A program made the translations under genes and the position numbers. Positions 14,981 to 22,963 of a stretch of 23,103 nt of DNA are shown here, one piece after another. How positions within the stretch are numbered: position 1 is the stretch's first letter; every line of letters begins with the position of its first letter. Below the pieces are notes generated by a model. That model made no database searches. It was given only the letters and a program-made list of their open reading frames with translations, and was not told the DNA's origin. The DNA comes from JBATTK01 sp049670505 (GTDB taxonomy: Bacteria > Bacteroidota > Bacteroidia > Flavobacteriales > Flavobacteriaceae). The DNA lies in assembly GCA_049670505.1 (NCBI GenBank), contig JBATTK010000076.1, forward strand, positions 1 to 23,103, written 5' to 3'.

Positions 14981-17532
14981 AAGAACAATCCAACAGATCC
15001 TTTAAAGTTGGTTTAGGCTGGCTCTTCAAAATGGCTTGGCGCGATGGTAAGGCCAGTAGCCGAAGGTTGTTTTTGTTCATGGCTTCAATTATTCTGGGGA
15101 TAGCGGCCGTTGTTTCCATTCAATCTTTTAGTGAAAATCTGGAACAAAATATTACGTTGCAATCAAAAGCCCTGATGGGGGCAGATTTTATAATTGACAG
15201 CCGTCAATTGCCCAACGAGAGAGTACGGGCTATTATAGATTCCCTGGGCGGGGCCGATGCTATGGAAGTTAATTTTGCTTCTATGGCCGCATTTCCAAAA
15301 AGCGGGGGTACCAAGTTAGTGCGCGTTCGGGGTGTAGAAGGTGGCTATCCTTTGTATGGAACATTAGAAACCAGACCTCCTTCCGCTGCTAATATCTATC
15401 AGAAGGAAGGCGGAGCTTTGGTAGATGCTACGGTAATGTTACAATATGGTTTGCAAGCAGGGGATTCTATTAAAATAGGCAATGCATTGCTGCCCATCTC
15501 AGGGATTCTGGATGCTGCTCCAGGAAGCACCGGTATTTCTACTTCCGTGGCCCCTACGGTAATGCTGCCCTATCGTTTTATTGCGGAGACCGGACTTTTA
15601 CAAACAGGGAGTCGACTAGAATATCAATATTTCTTTGTTGCCGCACCCGATCAGGACCTAGAGCTACTGGATAAAAATTTAGATCCCATTCTGGATGCCG
15701 AAAATGCCGATTTGGACACCCATACGGTAGACAGCCAACGAATGGGGCGTAGTTATGGAAATGTAAGTAAATTTTTGAACCTTGTGGCCTTTGTTGCCCT
15801 TTTACTGGGTTGTGTGGGCATTGCCAGTTCCGTACATATTTATATCAAGGAAAAATTGCGGGTCGTAGCTGTACTTAAATGTCTGGGAGCTACCCGAAAA
15901 CAGACCTTTTTGATATACCTCATACAGATTGCCGGCATGGGGTTTCTAGGAGGTTTGATCGGCACTATAATCGGGCTCATGCTCCAACAATTTTTTCCAA
16001 TTATCTTGCAGGGCTTTTTACCCTTTGATGTGGAGATCTCCCTGGCACCGCAGCCCGTTGTAATGGGGCTGTTACTTGGCGTTATTATGTCCGTGCTGTT
16101 TGCCTTGTTGCCCTTAATGGGTACTTGGTACGTATCGCCTTTAGAGGTGCTGCGTGTTCAAGAAGGAAGTCCGGTAAAGTCAAGGACCGCGAGGGCATTG
16201 ATATTCGCAGGTATTCTTCTTTTTATCTTTCTGTTTTCGTACTGGATCCTAAGAAATTGGAGCTATGCCCTTGGTTTTGTGTCCACCCTTGTGCTTACCT
16301 TTACGGTTTTGGCGGGAATTGCGGTTTTGTTTATGAAAGCGGTAAAACGATTTTTTCCATCTTCTTGGGGATTTACGGCCCGTCAGAGTCTGTTGAATCT
16401 CTTTAGGCCCAATAATCAGACTGTGGTGCTGCTCTTGGCTATAGGGGTAGGGACCTTTCTCATTAGTACGCTGTATTTTACCAAGGATATGCTGTTGGCC
16501 AAGGCAAAGCTGGAAGATAGCGCAGATAGCCCCAATATTATTCTACTGGATGTACAGACAGAACAACGGGAGGCCGTAGCTAACAGCATTACCCCCAAGG
16601 GGCTGGCGGTTATCAATAATATTCCCATTATTACTATGCGGATGCACAGTATAAAAGGACGACCGGTAAACGACCTTCGGTTAGACTCTACCACCGCTAT
16701 GAACAAGTGGATATTGAACCATGAGTTCCGGGTTACGTATCGCGATTCATTGATTGCTTCGGAAAGCCTTACGGCAGGGGAGTGGACCCCAAAGAGTAAT
16801 TCCAATGGCCCCGTACCCATCTCCATTTCGGACAATATAGCGCGTGATGCCCTTGTAGTGGTAGGGGATACCATCACCTTTAACGTACAAGGCGTATTAA
16901 TGAAAACCATTGTAGGTAGTATTCGGTCGGTAGATTGGGCCCGGATGCAAATGAATTTCTCCGTTGTTTTCCCAGCCGGTGTCCTGGAAAATGCACCCCA
17001 ATTTCATGTGTTGACCACTAATGCGCCAGATGAGGCAACTTCTGCCAGTTTACAAAGGGAGTTGGTAAGTAAGTTCCCCAATGTTTCCGTTTTGGATTTG
17101 AGGCAGCTACTGGGCATCATTGAGAATATCCTGAACAAGATTTCCTGGGTCATTAATTTTATGGCTTTCTTTAGTATACTTACAGGTATCATCGTATTGA
17201 TCGGTTCTGTACGCACCAGTAAATATCAACGTATAAAGGAAAGTGTTTTGTTGCGCACCCTAGGGGCCAAAAGTAGGCAGATTTTAGAAATTACGGCTTT
17301 GGAATATCTCTATTTGGGGGTAATTGGAAGTGGATTAGGGATTTTGTTATCCTTGATCAGTAGCCAATTATTGGCCTCACTGGTTTTTGAAACCCCTTTT
17401 ATACCTTCTTGGATTCCTTTTGTAGCCCTGTTACCCGGAATTACCGCCCTGGTATTGGTCATTGGGATAAGTAATAGCCGCAGTGTGCTAACGAGTCCGC
17501 CCCTGGAAGTACTTAGGAAAGAAGGGAGTTAA
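14977..17532 (+). CDS. ybbP: FtsX-like ABC transporter permease, YbbP type
   Basis: This 851-residue permease has about ten predicted membrane helices (near 31-50, 265-290, 310-336, 363-386, 407-425, 429-453, 479-501, 725-746, 772-799 and 815-834) and two large periplasmic regions (about 51-260 and 502-724). This is the YbbP layout with two FtsX modules. Conserved pieces are the coupling-helix stretch LRVVAVLKCLGATRKQ and its second-half copy ESVLLRTLGAKSRQ, each before a helix, plus SPLEVLR and PPLEVLR at the module ends. The start is GTG at 14977, overlapping the ybbA stop by 4 nt. With YbbA and the divergent TesA-like lipoprotein it probably forms one envelope system; the cargo is unknown. 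Confidence 0.93.
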   Translation: MKEQSNRSFKVGLGWLFKMAWRDGKASSRRLFLFMASIILGIAAVVSIQSFSENLEQNITLQSKALMGADFIIDSRQLPNERVRAIIDSLGGADAMEVNFASMAAFPKSGGTKLVRVRGVEGGYPLYGTLETRPPSAANIYQKEGGALVDATVMLQYGLQAGDSIKIGNALLPISGILDAAPGSTGISTSVAPTVMLPYRFIAETGLLQTGSRLEYQYFFVAAPDQDLELLDKNLDPILDAENADLDTHTVDSQRMGRSYGNVSKFLNLVAFVALLLGCVGIASSVHIYIKEKLRVVAVLKCLGATRKQTFLIYLIQIAGMGFLGGLIGTIIGLMLQQFFPIILQGFLPFDVEISLAPQPVVMGLLLGVIMSVLFALLPLMGTWYVSPLEVLRVQEGSPVKSRTARALIFAGILLFIFLFSYWILRNWSYALGFVSTLVLTFTVLAGIAVLFMKAVKRFFPSSWGFTARQSLLNLFRPNNQTVVLLLAIGVGTFLISTLYFTKDMLLAKAKLEDSADSPNIILLDVQTEQREAVANSITPKGLAVINNIPIITMRMHSIKGRPVNDLRLDSTTAMNKWILNHEFRVTYRDSLIASESLTAGEWTPKSNSNGPVPISISDNIARDALVVVGDTITFNVQGVLMKTIVGSIRSVDWARMQMNFSVVFPAGVLENAPQFHVLTTNAPDEATSASLQRELVSKFPNVSVLDLRQLLGIIENILNKISWVINFMAFFSILTGIIVLIGSVRTSKYQRIKESVLLRTLGAKSRQILEITALEYLYLGVIGSGLGILLSLISSQLLASLVFETPFIPSWIPFVALLPGITALVLVIGISNSRSVLTSPPLEVLRKEGS

Positions 17533-17599
17533 GGGGGAGATTTTTGGGAGCAAGACAGTTACACTTGTTGAAAGGCAGGAACCCTTTTATTTCGACCGT

Positions 17600-18283
17600 T
17601 CAATTTCGTTTTCCAAAAACTTTTAAAACTTGATTTTTATAGGTGCCGCCCATGGGTAAACAATGTGCGTCTATAAACAATTGATTTCCCGAAATTTTAT
17701 CCACCTTGGATATATTTACCAAATAGGACCGGTGTATACGGATAAAATTATGGCCTTCCAATTTTTCTTCCCAATTGCGAAGACTATCTAAGATGAGAAT
17801 CTGTTTTTTCTCTGTAAACACTTTTACATAATCTACTTCTGCCTTTAGAAATAGTACATCGCCCCGTTCAACTTTATAGATGGTCTTGTCCGCATACAGA
17901 AAAAGTTGCTTTTCCTCTTCCTTTCGGTGCGCAAGGAGCAGATTGCGCATGCGGGTTATCCCTTTAAAAAAGCGCTCATAAGAAAAGGGTTTTACCAAGT
18001 AATCTACAGCGGCCTCTTCAAAAGCTGCAATTGCGTATTGTTCAAAAGCCGTGGTTATAATTACTTTGGGAGGATCGGGCAAAGTTTTTAGAAAGGCAAG
18101 ACCGTTAAGTTCCGGTAGTTGAATATCGAGAAATAAAAAGTCCGACCGTTGTAATATTTCCATCGGAATATCCAATCCACTTTCATATACGCCCAAACAG
18201 TTTAAAAAAGGTGTTTTGGCTATATAGGCCTGTACTACTTCCTGTGCCGCTCTCTCATCTTCTACTACTATACAATTGATCAT
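17600..18283 (-). CDS. LytTR-type response regulator
   Basis: The 227-residue response regulator has a receiver domain (about 1-120) with acidic residues Glu8/Asp9, phospho-acceptor Asp53 (FLDIQLPELNG), Thr77/78 and Lys98 (LVKPF). The C-terminal LytTR DNA-binding domain spans about 125-225, with FLKAEVDYVKVF, FIRIHRSYLVN and LPMGGTYKNQV. LytTR proteins usually bind paired direct-repeat sites upstream of targets. It is translationally coupled to the kinase gene (ATGA, 18280-18283) and is the last gene of the receptor-kinase-regulator operon. Possible targets include its own operon and the divergent small secreted protein, but no verified site is seen. Confidence 0.95.
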   Translation of the reverse strand: MINCIVVEDERAAQEVVQAYIAKTPFLNCLGVYESGLDIPMEILQRSDFLFLDIQLPELNGLAFLKTLPDPPKVIITTAFEQYAIAAFEEAAVDYLVKPFSYERFFKGITRMRNLLLAHRKEEEKQLFLYADKTIYKVERGDVLFLKAEVDYVKVFTEKKQILILDSLRNWEEKLEGHNFIRIHRSYLVNISKVDKISGNQLFIDAHCLPMGGTYKNQVLKVFGKRN

Positions 18284-19311
18284 AATTGGATGTTTAGGGT
18301 AACGTTAAAAGTGCCTTCCGTACCATTAATTTCCAATAGATGCCTTTTTGGATATAACAACTGCAATCGCTTTTTAGTATTCTGTATGCCTATTCCACTT
18401 GCTCTCCATGTAGCGTCCCCCTTCTCTTTGCCGGTAAGGGCCGAAGGGTTCTTTACGGAAAAGAAAAACTGGCCATCCTTTACTACCATTTTTACCTGTA
18501 TAAGGTGTCCGGCTCCTTTTAACATGCTACTGTACTTAAAGGCATTCTCTACAAAAGTAATAAGCAAGAGCGGTGCTATTTCTATATGTTCGTTATCTAG
18601 GGACGCTTCAAAATCTACCCTTACTTTATTGTTCAAGCGTTCTTTTTGAAGGGCAATGTAGTTTTTTATATGTTTCAGTTCTTGGGCTATGGGAACCCGT
18701 TGTTGTTGTCCTTCATGAAGTAGATAACGGAAGCCGTCCGATAATTGTAATAAGAGATCAGGGGTTTTTTTATCTCCCTTTAGTGCATTGGCATAAATAG
18801 TGTTTAAGGTATTGAACAGAAAATGGGGATTTATCCGTGCTTTTAAAGCATTCATTTCCGCTTGTTTCTTCCCATGTACTATTGCATCCAATTCTACCTG
18901 TTTCCGGTATCCCATTTTTATGGAATAAAGCGCAAAAAATGCTAAACTTATGGAAATATAGGTCACTAAACTCGATAAGAGTGCCCGCCAATAGTGCGAC
19001 TGGTGGTTTTCCATTTCGTGAAATACGGTATCCACTTCATAGTAGATCGTGGCCGTACCTGTAAATAGGAGTATTACGATCCAGAGATTCTTTTTCTTGT
19101 TCCTTTTTGGGAAAAACCAGAAATACATCACATATGCCGGTATCATATTAAAGACCAGGGCGGTCAATTCATGAGTAAAACTAAAAGGGTAGCCCCCCTC
19201 TCTTTCCACATATTTTAAATAAGGGAAAAAAAGTACGGCACACCAAAAAAAGAGGTGTAATACAGGCTCTAGATCCTGTAGTCTTTGAAATGTATTTCGG
19301 TCCTGCATCAA
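18280..19311 (-). CDS. LytS/YehU-family sensor histidine kinase
   Basis: A 343-residue membrane kinase. Four membrane helices are predicted in the N-terminal part (about 17-34, 48-67, 75-92 and 109-132), with only short loops outside, so it lacks a large sensor domain. The His_kinase domain (about 150-230) carries the phospho-acceptor in ARINPHFLFNTLN with His163. The ATPase part shows the N box FVENAFKY (253-260) and a G box GIGIQN (306-311). It begins 21 nt after the receptor gene and overlaps the regulator by 4 nt. The signal is unknown; the short loops fit sensing within the membrane or through a partner such as the receptor. Confidence 0.95.
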   Translation of the reverse strand: MMQDRNTFQRLQDLEPVLHLFFWCAVLFFPYLKYVEREGGYPFSFTHELTALVFNMIPAYVMYFWFFPKRNKKKNLWIVILLFTGTATIYYEVDTVFHEMENHQSHYWRALLSSLVTYISISLAFFALYSIKMGYRKQVELDAIVHGKKQAEMNALKARINPHFLFNTLNTIYANALKGDKKTPDLLLQLSDGFRYLLHEGQQQRVPIAQELKHIKNYIALQKERLNNKVRVDFEASLDNEHIEIAPLLLITFVENAFKYSSMLKGAGHLIQVKMVVKDGQFFFSVKNPSALTGKEKGDATWRASGIGIQNTKKRLQLLYPKRHLLEINGTEGTFNVTLNIQL

Positions 19312-19332
19312 CAGTTAAGTTACATTATTTGT

Positions 19333-21651
19333 TTAATTGGACAAGTCATTGTGCAAATACTCCCTGTTTTTTCGTTTTCGGGTTTTCCCTTCGTTTTCAA
19401 AGAGCTTATAGTTTACACTAAACAAATAACCAAAGGTCTGGGATTGTAGGCGCCAAACCGTTCTTTGCGTAAATCCCGGTGCTATTGTATTTCGCTTTAG
19501 CAAATTGTTGTCCAGTACATCTACTACCCTAAGGTTAATGGTCAATGTATTGTTCAAAAGCTTCACCCGCAGGGCCCAATCTATTCTGTGTCTGGTTGCT
19601 ATATAATCAAATGCATTTTGCCGCTTGGGTGTAACCCTATAGGTAATATCTGTGCTTACGGATGCTGACACCCTAAACGTATTTTTCCATAATATGCTAG
19701 AAGAGTACAACTGGTCCCATGTCACCACATCATTATCTTCCATTAGGGTATAATAGTAATTGGCGGCCAAAGAGCTGTCCCAAAAAGAGGAAAACCTATA
19801 TTTTAGGGTAGCTTCGGCCCCAAGGGAATGGTTTATCCCTTGATTTTCAAAAGTGACTACCTGTATATTGTTGTCCTCAATATTTTCTATCCATAGGATA
19901 ATGTCCTTGCGGTAGCGATAGAACGATACGGCGGACCAGTTGAATTTGGTGCCATTTTGCTCGTAACTGAACTCAATATTATCGCTCAGCTCCGGTTTAA
20001 GGTCGGGATTGCCATCAAATCGAAATTGGGGCGTACCCAACTGAAAGGGATTAATATGATGCAGGTTGGGTCTAGATACCCTTTTGCTATATCCTATATT
20101 AAACGAACTAAGTTCATTAGGGTTGTACGAAAAATGTAGCGATGGAAATAGATTGGAAAAGTTGAGGTTCGTCCTAGTATCGTTAAGGGTATTGAAGGAA
20201 TTTGATGTAAAATGTTCAAACCGTAGTCCCGCTTGCAGACGCAACTTATCTCCAGTGTATTTAGTGAGCCCATAACTTCCTAAAAGGGATTCATTATATT
20301 CAAAAAAATCAGTTGTTGACGGGGCTTCGTTGGGGTCAATGGCACGTTGACTTTTCAACCTACTTTTGTTCCACGAACCTCCTACCTCTAGCAAGATACT
20401 TTTGGAAATGGGTACTGAATAGTCCAATGCCAAAGCGTGCAATACATTATCCTCCTCAATTTTTTGACTGAAAAGGAAGGTTTCATCCTCAAAATCGGAG
20501 GCAGGATAATCGTTCCTGTTGTTATTCAAATTATAATCCAGCTCCAAAAAATGGGCTTCCCCTTTTAACCTTCGTCGATAGTTGGTATTAAAAATGGTTG
20601 TATAATGGGCATGCTCAGAGTTACGGGTAAGGGCAAAGTCTTCTCGATTCGTTACATTAAAATATGCAGATCGATTAAAGAAACTGTGGAAATCATCGGT
20701 ATAATCCACTTCGACCGAAAGCTCATTGTCCGGGTCTATAAAAAGATCCAATCCCCCCGCTAATTTCCGAACAAGGCCGTTATAATCTACAGGTGTAAAA
20801 ATGCTTTGTGTATCTCCATTGGTAAAGGTCCTATCCAGACGTTGTTCACTGTTCATTTCCCTGCCTGTTTGGGATGCATTGAATCTAAAATTGAGAAAAC
20901 CCTTATTATAGTTGCCCTGCAGTCCGTAGGCGTAACGTCTGGTCCCGATACCTGCATGGAGTCCCAGATGAAGTCCCCTGTCATTATTGTTTTTAAGAAT
21001 GATATTGATAATACCGGAAATACCGTCCGCTTGGTGTTTCGCGGAGGGTGAAGTAATAATCTCTACACGATCTATGGCGGCCGAAGAAAGTTGTGCCAAT
21101 AGTTCGGCAGGAGTAAGGGGTGACCGTTTCCCATTCACTAGCAGGCGTACGTTATCACTGCCCCGAAGTGAAATGGTCCCTGTGCCCAAATCGGTCTGTA
21201 TTTCAGGAATCTGGTCAAAAGCTTCCAAAGCTGTGGTACCCACCTGTTGTAGATCGGCGCCTAGATGAATAATCTTACGGTCAATTTCCTGCTGAGTGGC
21301 AGTGCGTTCCCCGTTTATCACAACCTCTTTTAGATTTTCCAAGTGTGCTTGTAGTGAAATATTCAGTTGCCCCATATTGGATATGGCGTTCCTCTGGAGG
21401 GTTACCGTGCTGTAACCGATAAAACTAATTTCCAAAACGGAAAATTCCGTCGTACGCTTTAATTGGAACCTACCGTCCGCATCGCTAATAGTACCATCTA
21501 AAATTTTACCGTCCCGTAGAAGGGTAATATTTGCAAAGGCTATAGGTGTTCCGGTGACCGCATCTGTAACGGTACCGCTTATGGTTACACTTTTTTGTGC
21601 TATTCCGTGATGTAAAAACAATAAAAAGGCTATCGCCCAAAATTTCCGCAT
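19333..21651 (-). CDS. Outer membrane receptor, CarboxypepD_reg-like plus OMP_b-brl_3 type
   Basis: A 772-residue outer membrane protein. Parts in order: signal peptide (about 1-19, GIAQ), CarboxypepD_reg-like domain (about 20-105, SGTVTDAVTGTPIAFANITL), plug domain (about 115-222, with LRGSDNVRLLVNGKRSPLT and AAIDRVEIITSPSAKHQADGISGIINI), then an OMP_b-brl_3-type barrel to the end. The barrel shows the NIGYSKRVSRPNLHHINPF block. This type is related to TonB-dependent receptors but without SusD. No SusD or degradative enzyme gene is adjacent, so the ligand is not polysaccharide by context. It is the first gene of the operon with LytS and LytTR proteins. A role in ligand uptake or signalling is inferred. 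Confidence 0.9.
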   Translation of the reverse strand: MRKFWAIAFLLFLHHGIAQKSVTISGTVTDAVTGTPIAFANITLLRDGKILDGTISDADGRFQLKRTTEFSVLEISFIGYSTVTLQRNAISNMGQLNISLQAHLENLKEVVINGERTATQQEIDRKIIHLGADLQQVGTTALEAFDQIPEIQTDLGTGTISLRGSDNVRLLVNGKRSPLTPAELLAQLSSAAIDRVEIITSPSAKHQADGISGIINIILKNNNDRGLHLGLHAGIGTRRYAYGLQGNYNKGFLNFRFNASQTGREMNSEQRLDRTFTNGDTQSIFTPVDYNGLVRKLAGGLDLFIDPDNELSVEVDYTDDFHSFFNRSAYFNVTNREDFALTRNSEHAHYTTIFNTNYRRRLKGEAHFLELDYNLNNNRNDYPASDFEDETFLFSQKIEEDNVLHALALDYSVPISKSILLEVGGSWNKSRLKSQRAIDPNEAPSTTDFFEYNESLLGSYGLTKYTGDKLRLQAGLRFEHFTSNSFNTLNDTRTNLNFSNLFPSLHFSYNPNELSSFNIGYSKRVSRPNLHHINPFQLGTPQFRFDGNPDLKPELSDNIEFSYEQNGTKFNWSAVSFYRYRKDIILWIENIEDNNIQVVTFENQGINHSLGAEATLKYRFSSFWDSSLAANYYYTLMEDNDVVTWDQLYSSSILWKNTFRVSASVSTDITYRVTPKRQNAFDYIATRHRIDWALRVKLLNNTLTINLRVVDVLDNNLLKRNTIAPGFTQRTVWRLQSQTFGYLFSVNYKLFENEGKTRKRKNREYLHNDLSN

Positions 21652-21860
21652 CCTTGTCTTTTGGTCAAAGATGCCATGTTTGTCAATTAGGTCTAAAAAT
21701 AATCTGTGAACAAAGGCTATTGCTCTGTTAATTGGAAATGTATTGAAATTGGATAGGAGTTTATAGAGGAATTGTGATGATTGTTCCTATATAACAACAT
21801 GAAATCCCATACCGAAGTCTGGAAATGCTTTCCGAAATCCCGATAAAAAGCAACTCTCTT
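21652..21860. other. Intergenic stretch upstream of the receptor operon
   Basis: This AT-rich gap between the divergent receptor operon and small protein copy B has no ORF with coding character. It must include the receptor operon promoter. I found only a one-mismatch TAnnTTTG box on the minus strand (CATCTTTG, 21666-21673) without a -33 partner, so I do not assign a promoter. Confidence 0.4.
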
Positions 21861-21961
21861 CGGTGAAGTGAAATTAAGGTCCAATACGTTCGCCGAGCTT
21901 TTTGGTCACTTTGTCTATCTTTTTGTCAGATACCGAAAAATAAGGGGATTTGAGCGATTTA
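21861..21961 (+). promoter_or_regulatory. Shared upstream element, copy B
   Basis: The block CGGTGAAGTGAA (21861-21872) and the 37-nt block (21925-21961) match copy A at 11281 and 11345. The second block differs at one base (A at 21948, T at 11368). The spacing is identical (64 nt start to start). The second block ends 56 nt before the ATG at 22017. It also lies between divergent genes, so the same site could influence the receptor operon. Confidence 0.7.
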
Positions 21962-21975
21962 CAACCTATGGATAC

Positions 21976-22012
21976 CTGCGGTTGGCGTTAAATTAGTGTA
22001 ACCAAATCGCAG
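21976..22012 (+). promoter_or_regulatory. Hairpin 4 nt before the start codon, copy B
   Basis: CTGCGGTT (21976-21983) pairs with AATCGCAG (22005-22012) through seven Watson-Crick pairs and one G-U pair. An inner stem GTTA/TAAC (21987-21990 with 21999-22002) is possible. The ATG begins at 22017. Copy A has a different stem at the equivalent place, with the same TGCG/CGCA base. Confidence 0.5.
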
Positions 22013-22016
22013 TAAC

Positions 22017-22256
22017 ATGAAAGCAGTTTTAACCTTAATTATCGTTCTTTTCTTCGGAGTAGTTGCCACGGCACAAGACACTAAAACTGAATCTAAAGTT
22101 GAAGTTGTTACCTTTAGCATAACTAGCACGGATAACGTTAAGGAAATTTCTATTGAAAACGAAAACAGTGTTGCTAGGTTATACAAATTCAAAAATTCCA
22201 GAGTAAAAAAAGCATTGGCTTTTACTACAAAAAGAAACAAAGCCAAATTGGCCTAA
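22017..22256 (+). CDS. Small secreted basic protein, copy B
   Basis: A 79-residue paralog of the protein at 11434. The signal peptide (about 1-19, VVATA/QDTK) is clear. The middle segment (about 20-50) differs almost completely from copy A and is more acidic (ENENS near 47-51). The C-terminal 28 residues are kept: VARLYK, NSRVKKAL, FTTKRNKAK and a final Ala. This pattern suggests that the C-terminus is the functional part and the middle is free to vary. It is divergent to the receptor-LytS-LytTR operon and followed by a possible 37-residue membrane peptide and a terminator. No known family is recognised. Confidence 0.8.
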   Translation: MKAVLTLIIVLFFGVVATAQDTKTESKVEVVTFSITSTDNVKEISIENENSVARLYKFKNSRVKKALAFTTKRNKAKLA

Positions 22257-22297
22257 TAAATTCTCGCTTTCCCCGGCGACATTAAAACCATAATCAT

Positions 22298-22411
22298 ATG
22301 ATCCTACTTATTCTTTTACTACCTGTTGCATTAGTATTGACCCACGTTACTCTTTTTCCGAAAACAAAAGGTGCTTTACGCCCTTTGAAAGTTCCTGTGC
22401 GGAACAAATAA
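22298..22411 (+). CDS. Possible 37-residue membrane peptide
   Basis: A short frame from ATG 22298 to TAA at 22409-22411 encodes one hydrophobic helix (about residues 2-20, MILLILLLPVALVLTHV at the start) and a basic tail rich in Lys, Arg and Pro (about 21-37). It lies 41 nt after copy B and 26 nt before an intrinsic terminator, so it would be cotranscribed. Hydrophobic-then-basic layout is typical of real small membrane proteins, but in AT-rich DNA it can also arise by chance. No family is recognised. Confidence 0.4.
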   Translation: MILLILLLPVALVLTHVTLFPKTKGALRPLKVPVRNK

Positions 22412-22437
22412 TATAACCCTATAACCCTAGTAATGTG

Positions 22438-22477
22438 AAGCCCCGGCCCTTTTTTATAAAGAGGAGGGGCTTTTTTA
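22438..22477 (+). terminator. Intrinsic terminator after the small-protein unit
   Basis: AAGCCCC (22438-22444) pairs with GGGGCTT (22466-22472), with extra pairing inside (CCT/AGG, TTT/AAA), followed by a T-run (22471-22476). This is the clearest rho-independent terminator in the window and closes the transcript carrying copy B. Confidence 0.85.
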
Positions 22478-22560
22478 TGGTATTTTAAGTGCTCTCTTAT
22501 TAAGGTATGGAAATGTGTTTCCTGTTTTTGATAGGAAAAAAAGGGGAGATCGATTTTTCA

Positions 22561-22613
22561 ATCCCTCCGTCGAACTTTCAGTGCGACACCTCCCTTTATC
22601 CAAAGGGAGGAAC
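22561..22613. repeat. REP-like palindromic element
   Basis: CCTCCCTTT (22589-22597) and AAAGGGAGG (22602-22610) form a perfect 9-bp stem with a 4-nt loop, preceded by ATCCCTCCGTCG and GTGCGACA. This combination resembles an extragenic palindromic element I recall from several bacterial genomes. It lies outside any gene. Only one copy is in the window, so its repeat status is from memory. Confidence 0.5.
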
Positions 22614-22651
22614 TTAGAATTTATTTTTTAAAACTATCACATATTTCTTTT

Positions 22652-22875
22652 AGAGACTGTTTTTAAATGTGTGATTGGAGTTTATATAGGTACTTGTTGA
22701 TGCCATTTTAGGCATCCGCCAGCTGGCGGACTAGCATAGCCTTAGCTACGGTATAAAATTTTAACAGGGCCTCTTTCAAAGGCCAACGATTTGGCCTTTG
22801 AAAGAGGAGCCAGCTGGCGCGTTGGCCGCAAGAAGGGGCATAAAAAAATAATCGATATATTTTAAAATAGTCTCT
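22652..22875. mobile_element. Probable 224-bp MITE with nested palindromes
   Basis: The left end AGAGACTGTTTTTAAAT (from 22652) and the right end read on the other strand (AGAGACTATTTTAAAAT from 22875 inward) match at 17 of 21 positions, as imperfect terminal inverted repeats. Inside are TCCGCCAGCTGGCGGA (22715-22730, perfect palindrome), a 17-bp perfect hairpin (22770-22807) and GCCAGCTGGC (22809-22818). Both arms carry ATGCC and CGCCAGCTGGC in inverted order. No transposase gene and no clear target-site duplication are present. It is best read as a non-autonomous element or a decayed IS end pair. Confidence 0.6.
22770..22807. repeat. Perfect 17-bp inverted repeat with tetraloop
   Basis: CCTCTTTCAAAGGCCAA (22770-22786) and its exact reverse complement (22791-22807) flank the loop CGAT. 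It is at the centre of the probable MITE. Confidence 0.85.
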
Positions 22876-22963
22876 TCGTACGGAGGTCAAATGATTATAT
22901 ACCATTTTATTTTCGAACCGAATCTCTGTACAAAGGTGAAGTATAACCTCCATATTTTAAATT

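Noticed and set aside
22652..22875. Target-site duplication around the MITE
   Set aside because: The bases next to the two ends (CTTTT and TCGTA) do not match, so no duplication is claimed.
22708..22953. An 81-codon minus-strand frame over the palindromic region
   Set aside because: It runs through the hairpins and right end of the probable MITE; the translation is irregular and shows no domain. It is better explained as a frame across a repeat.
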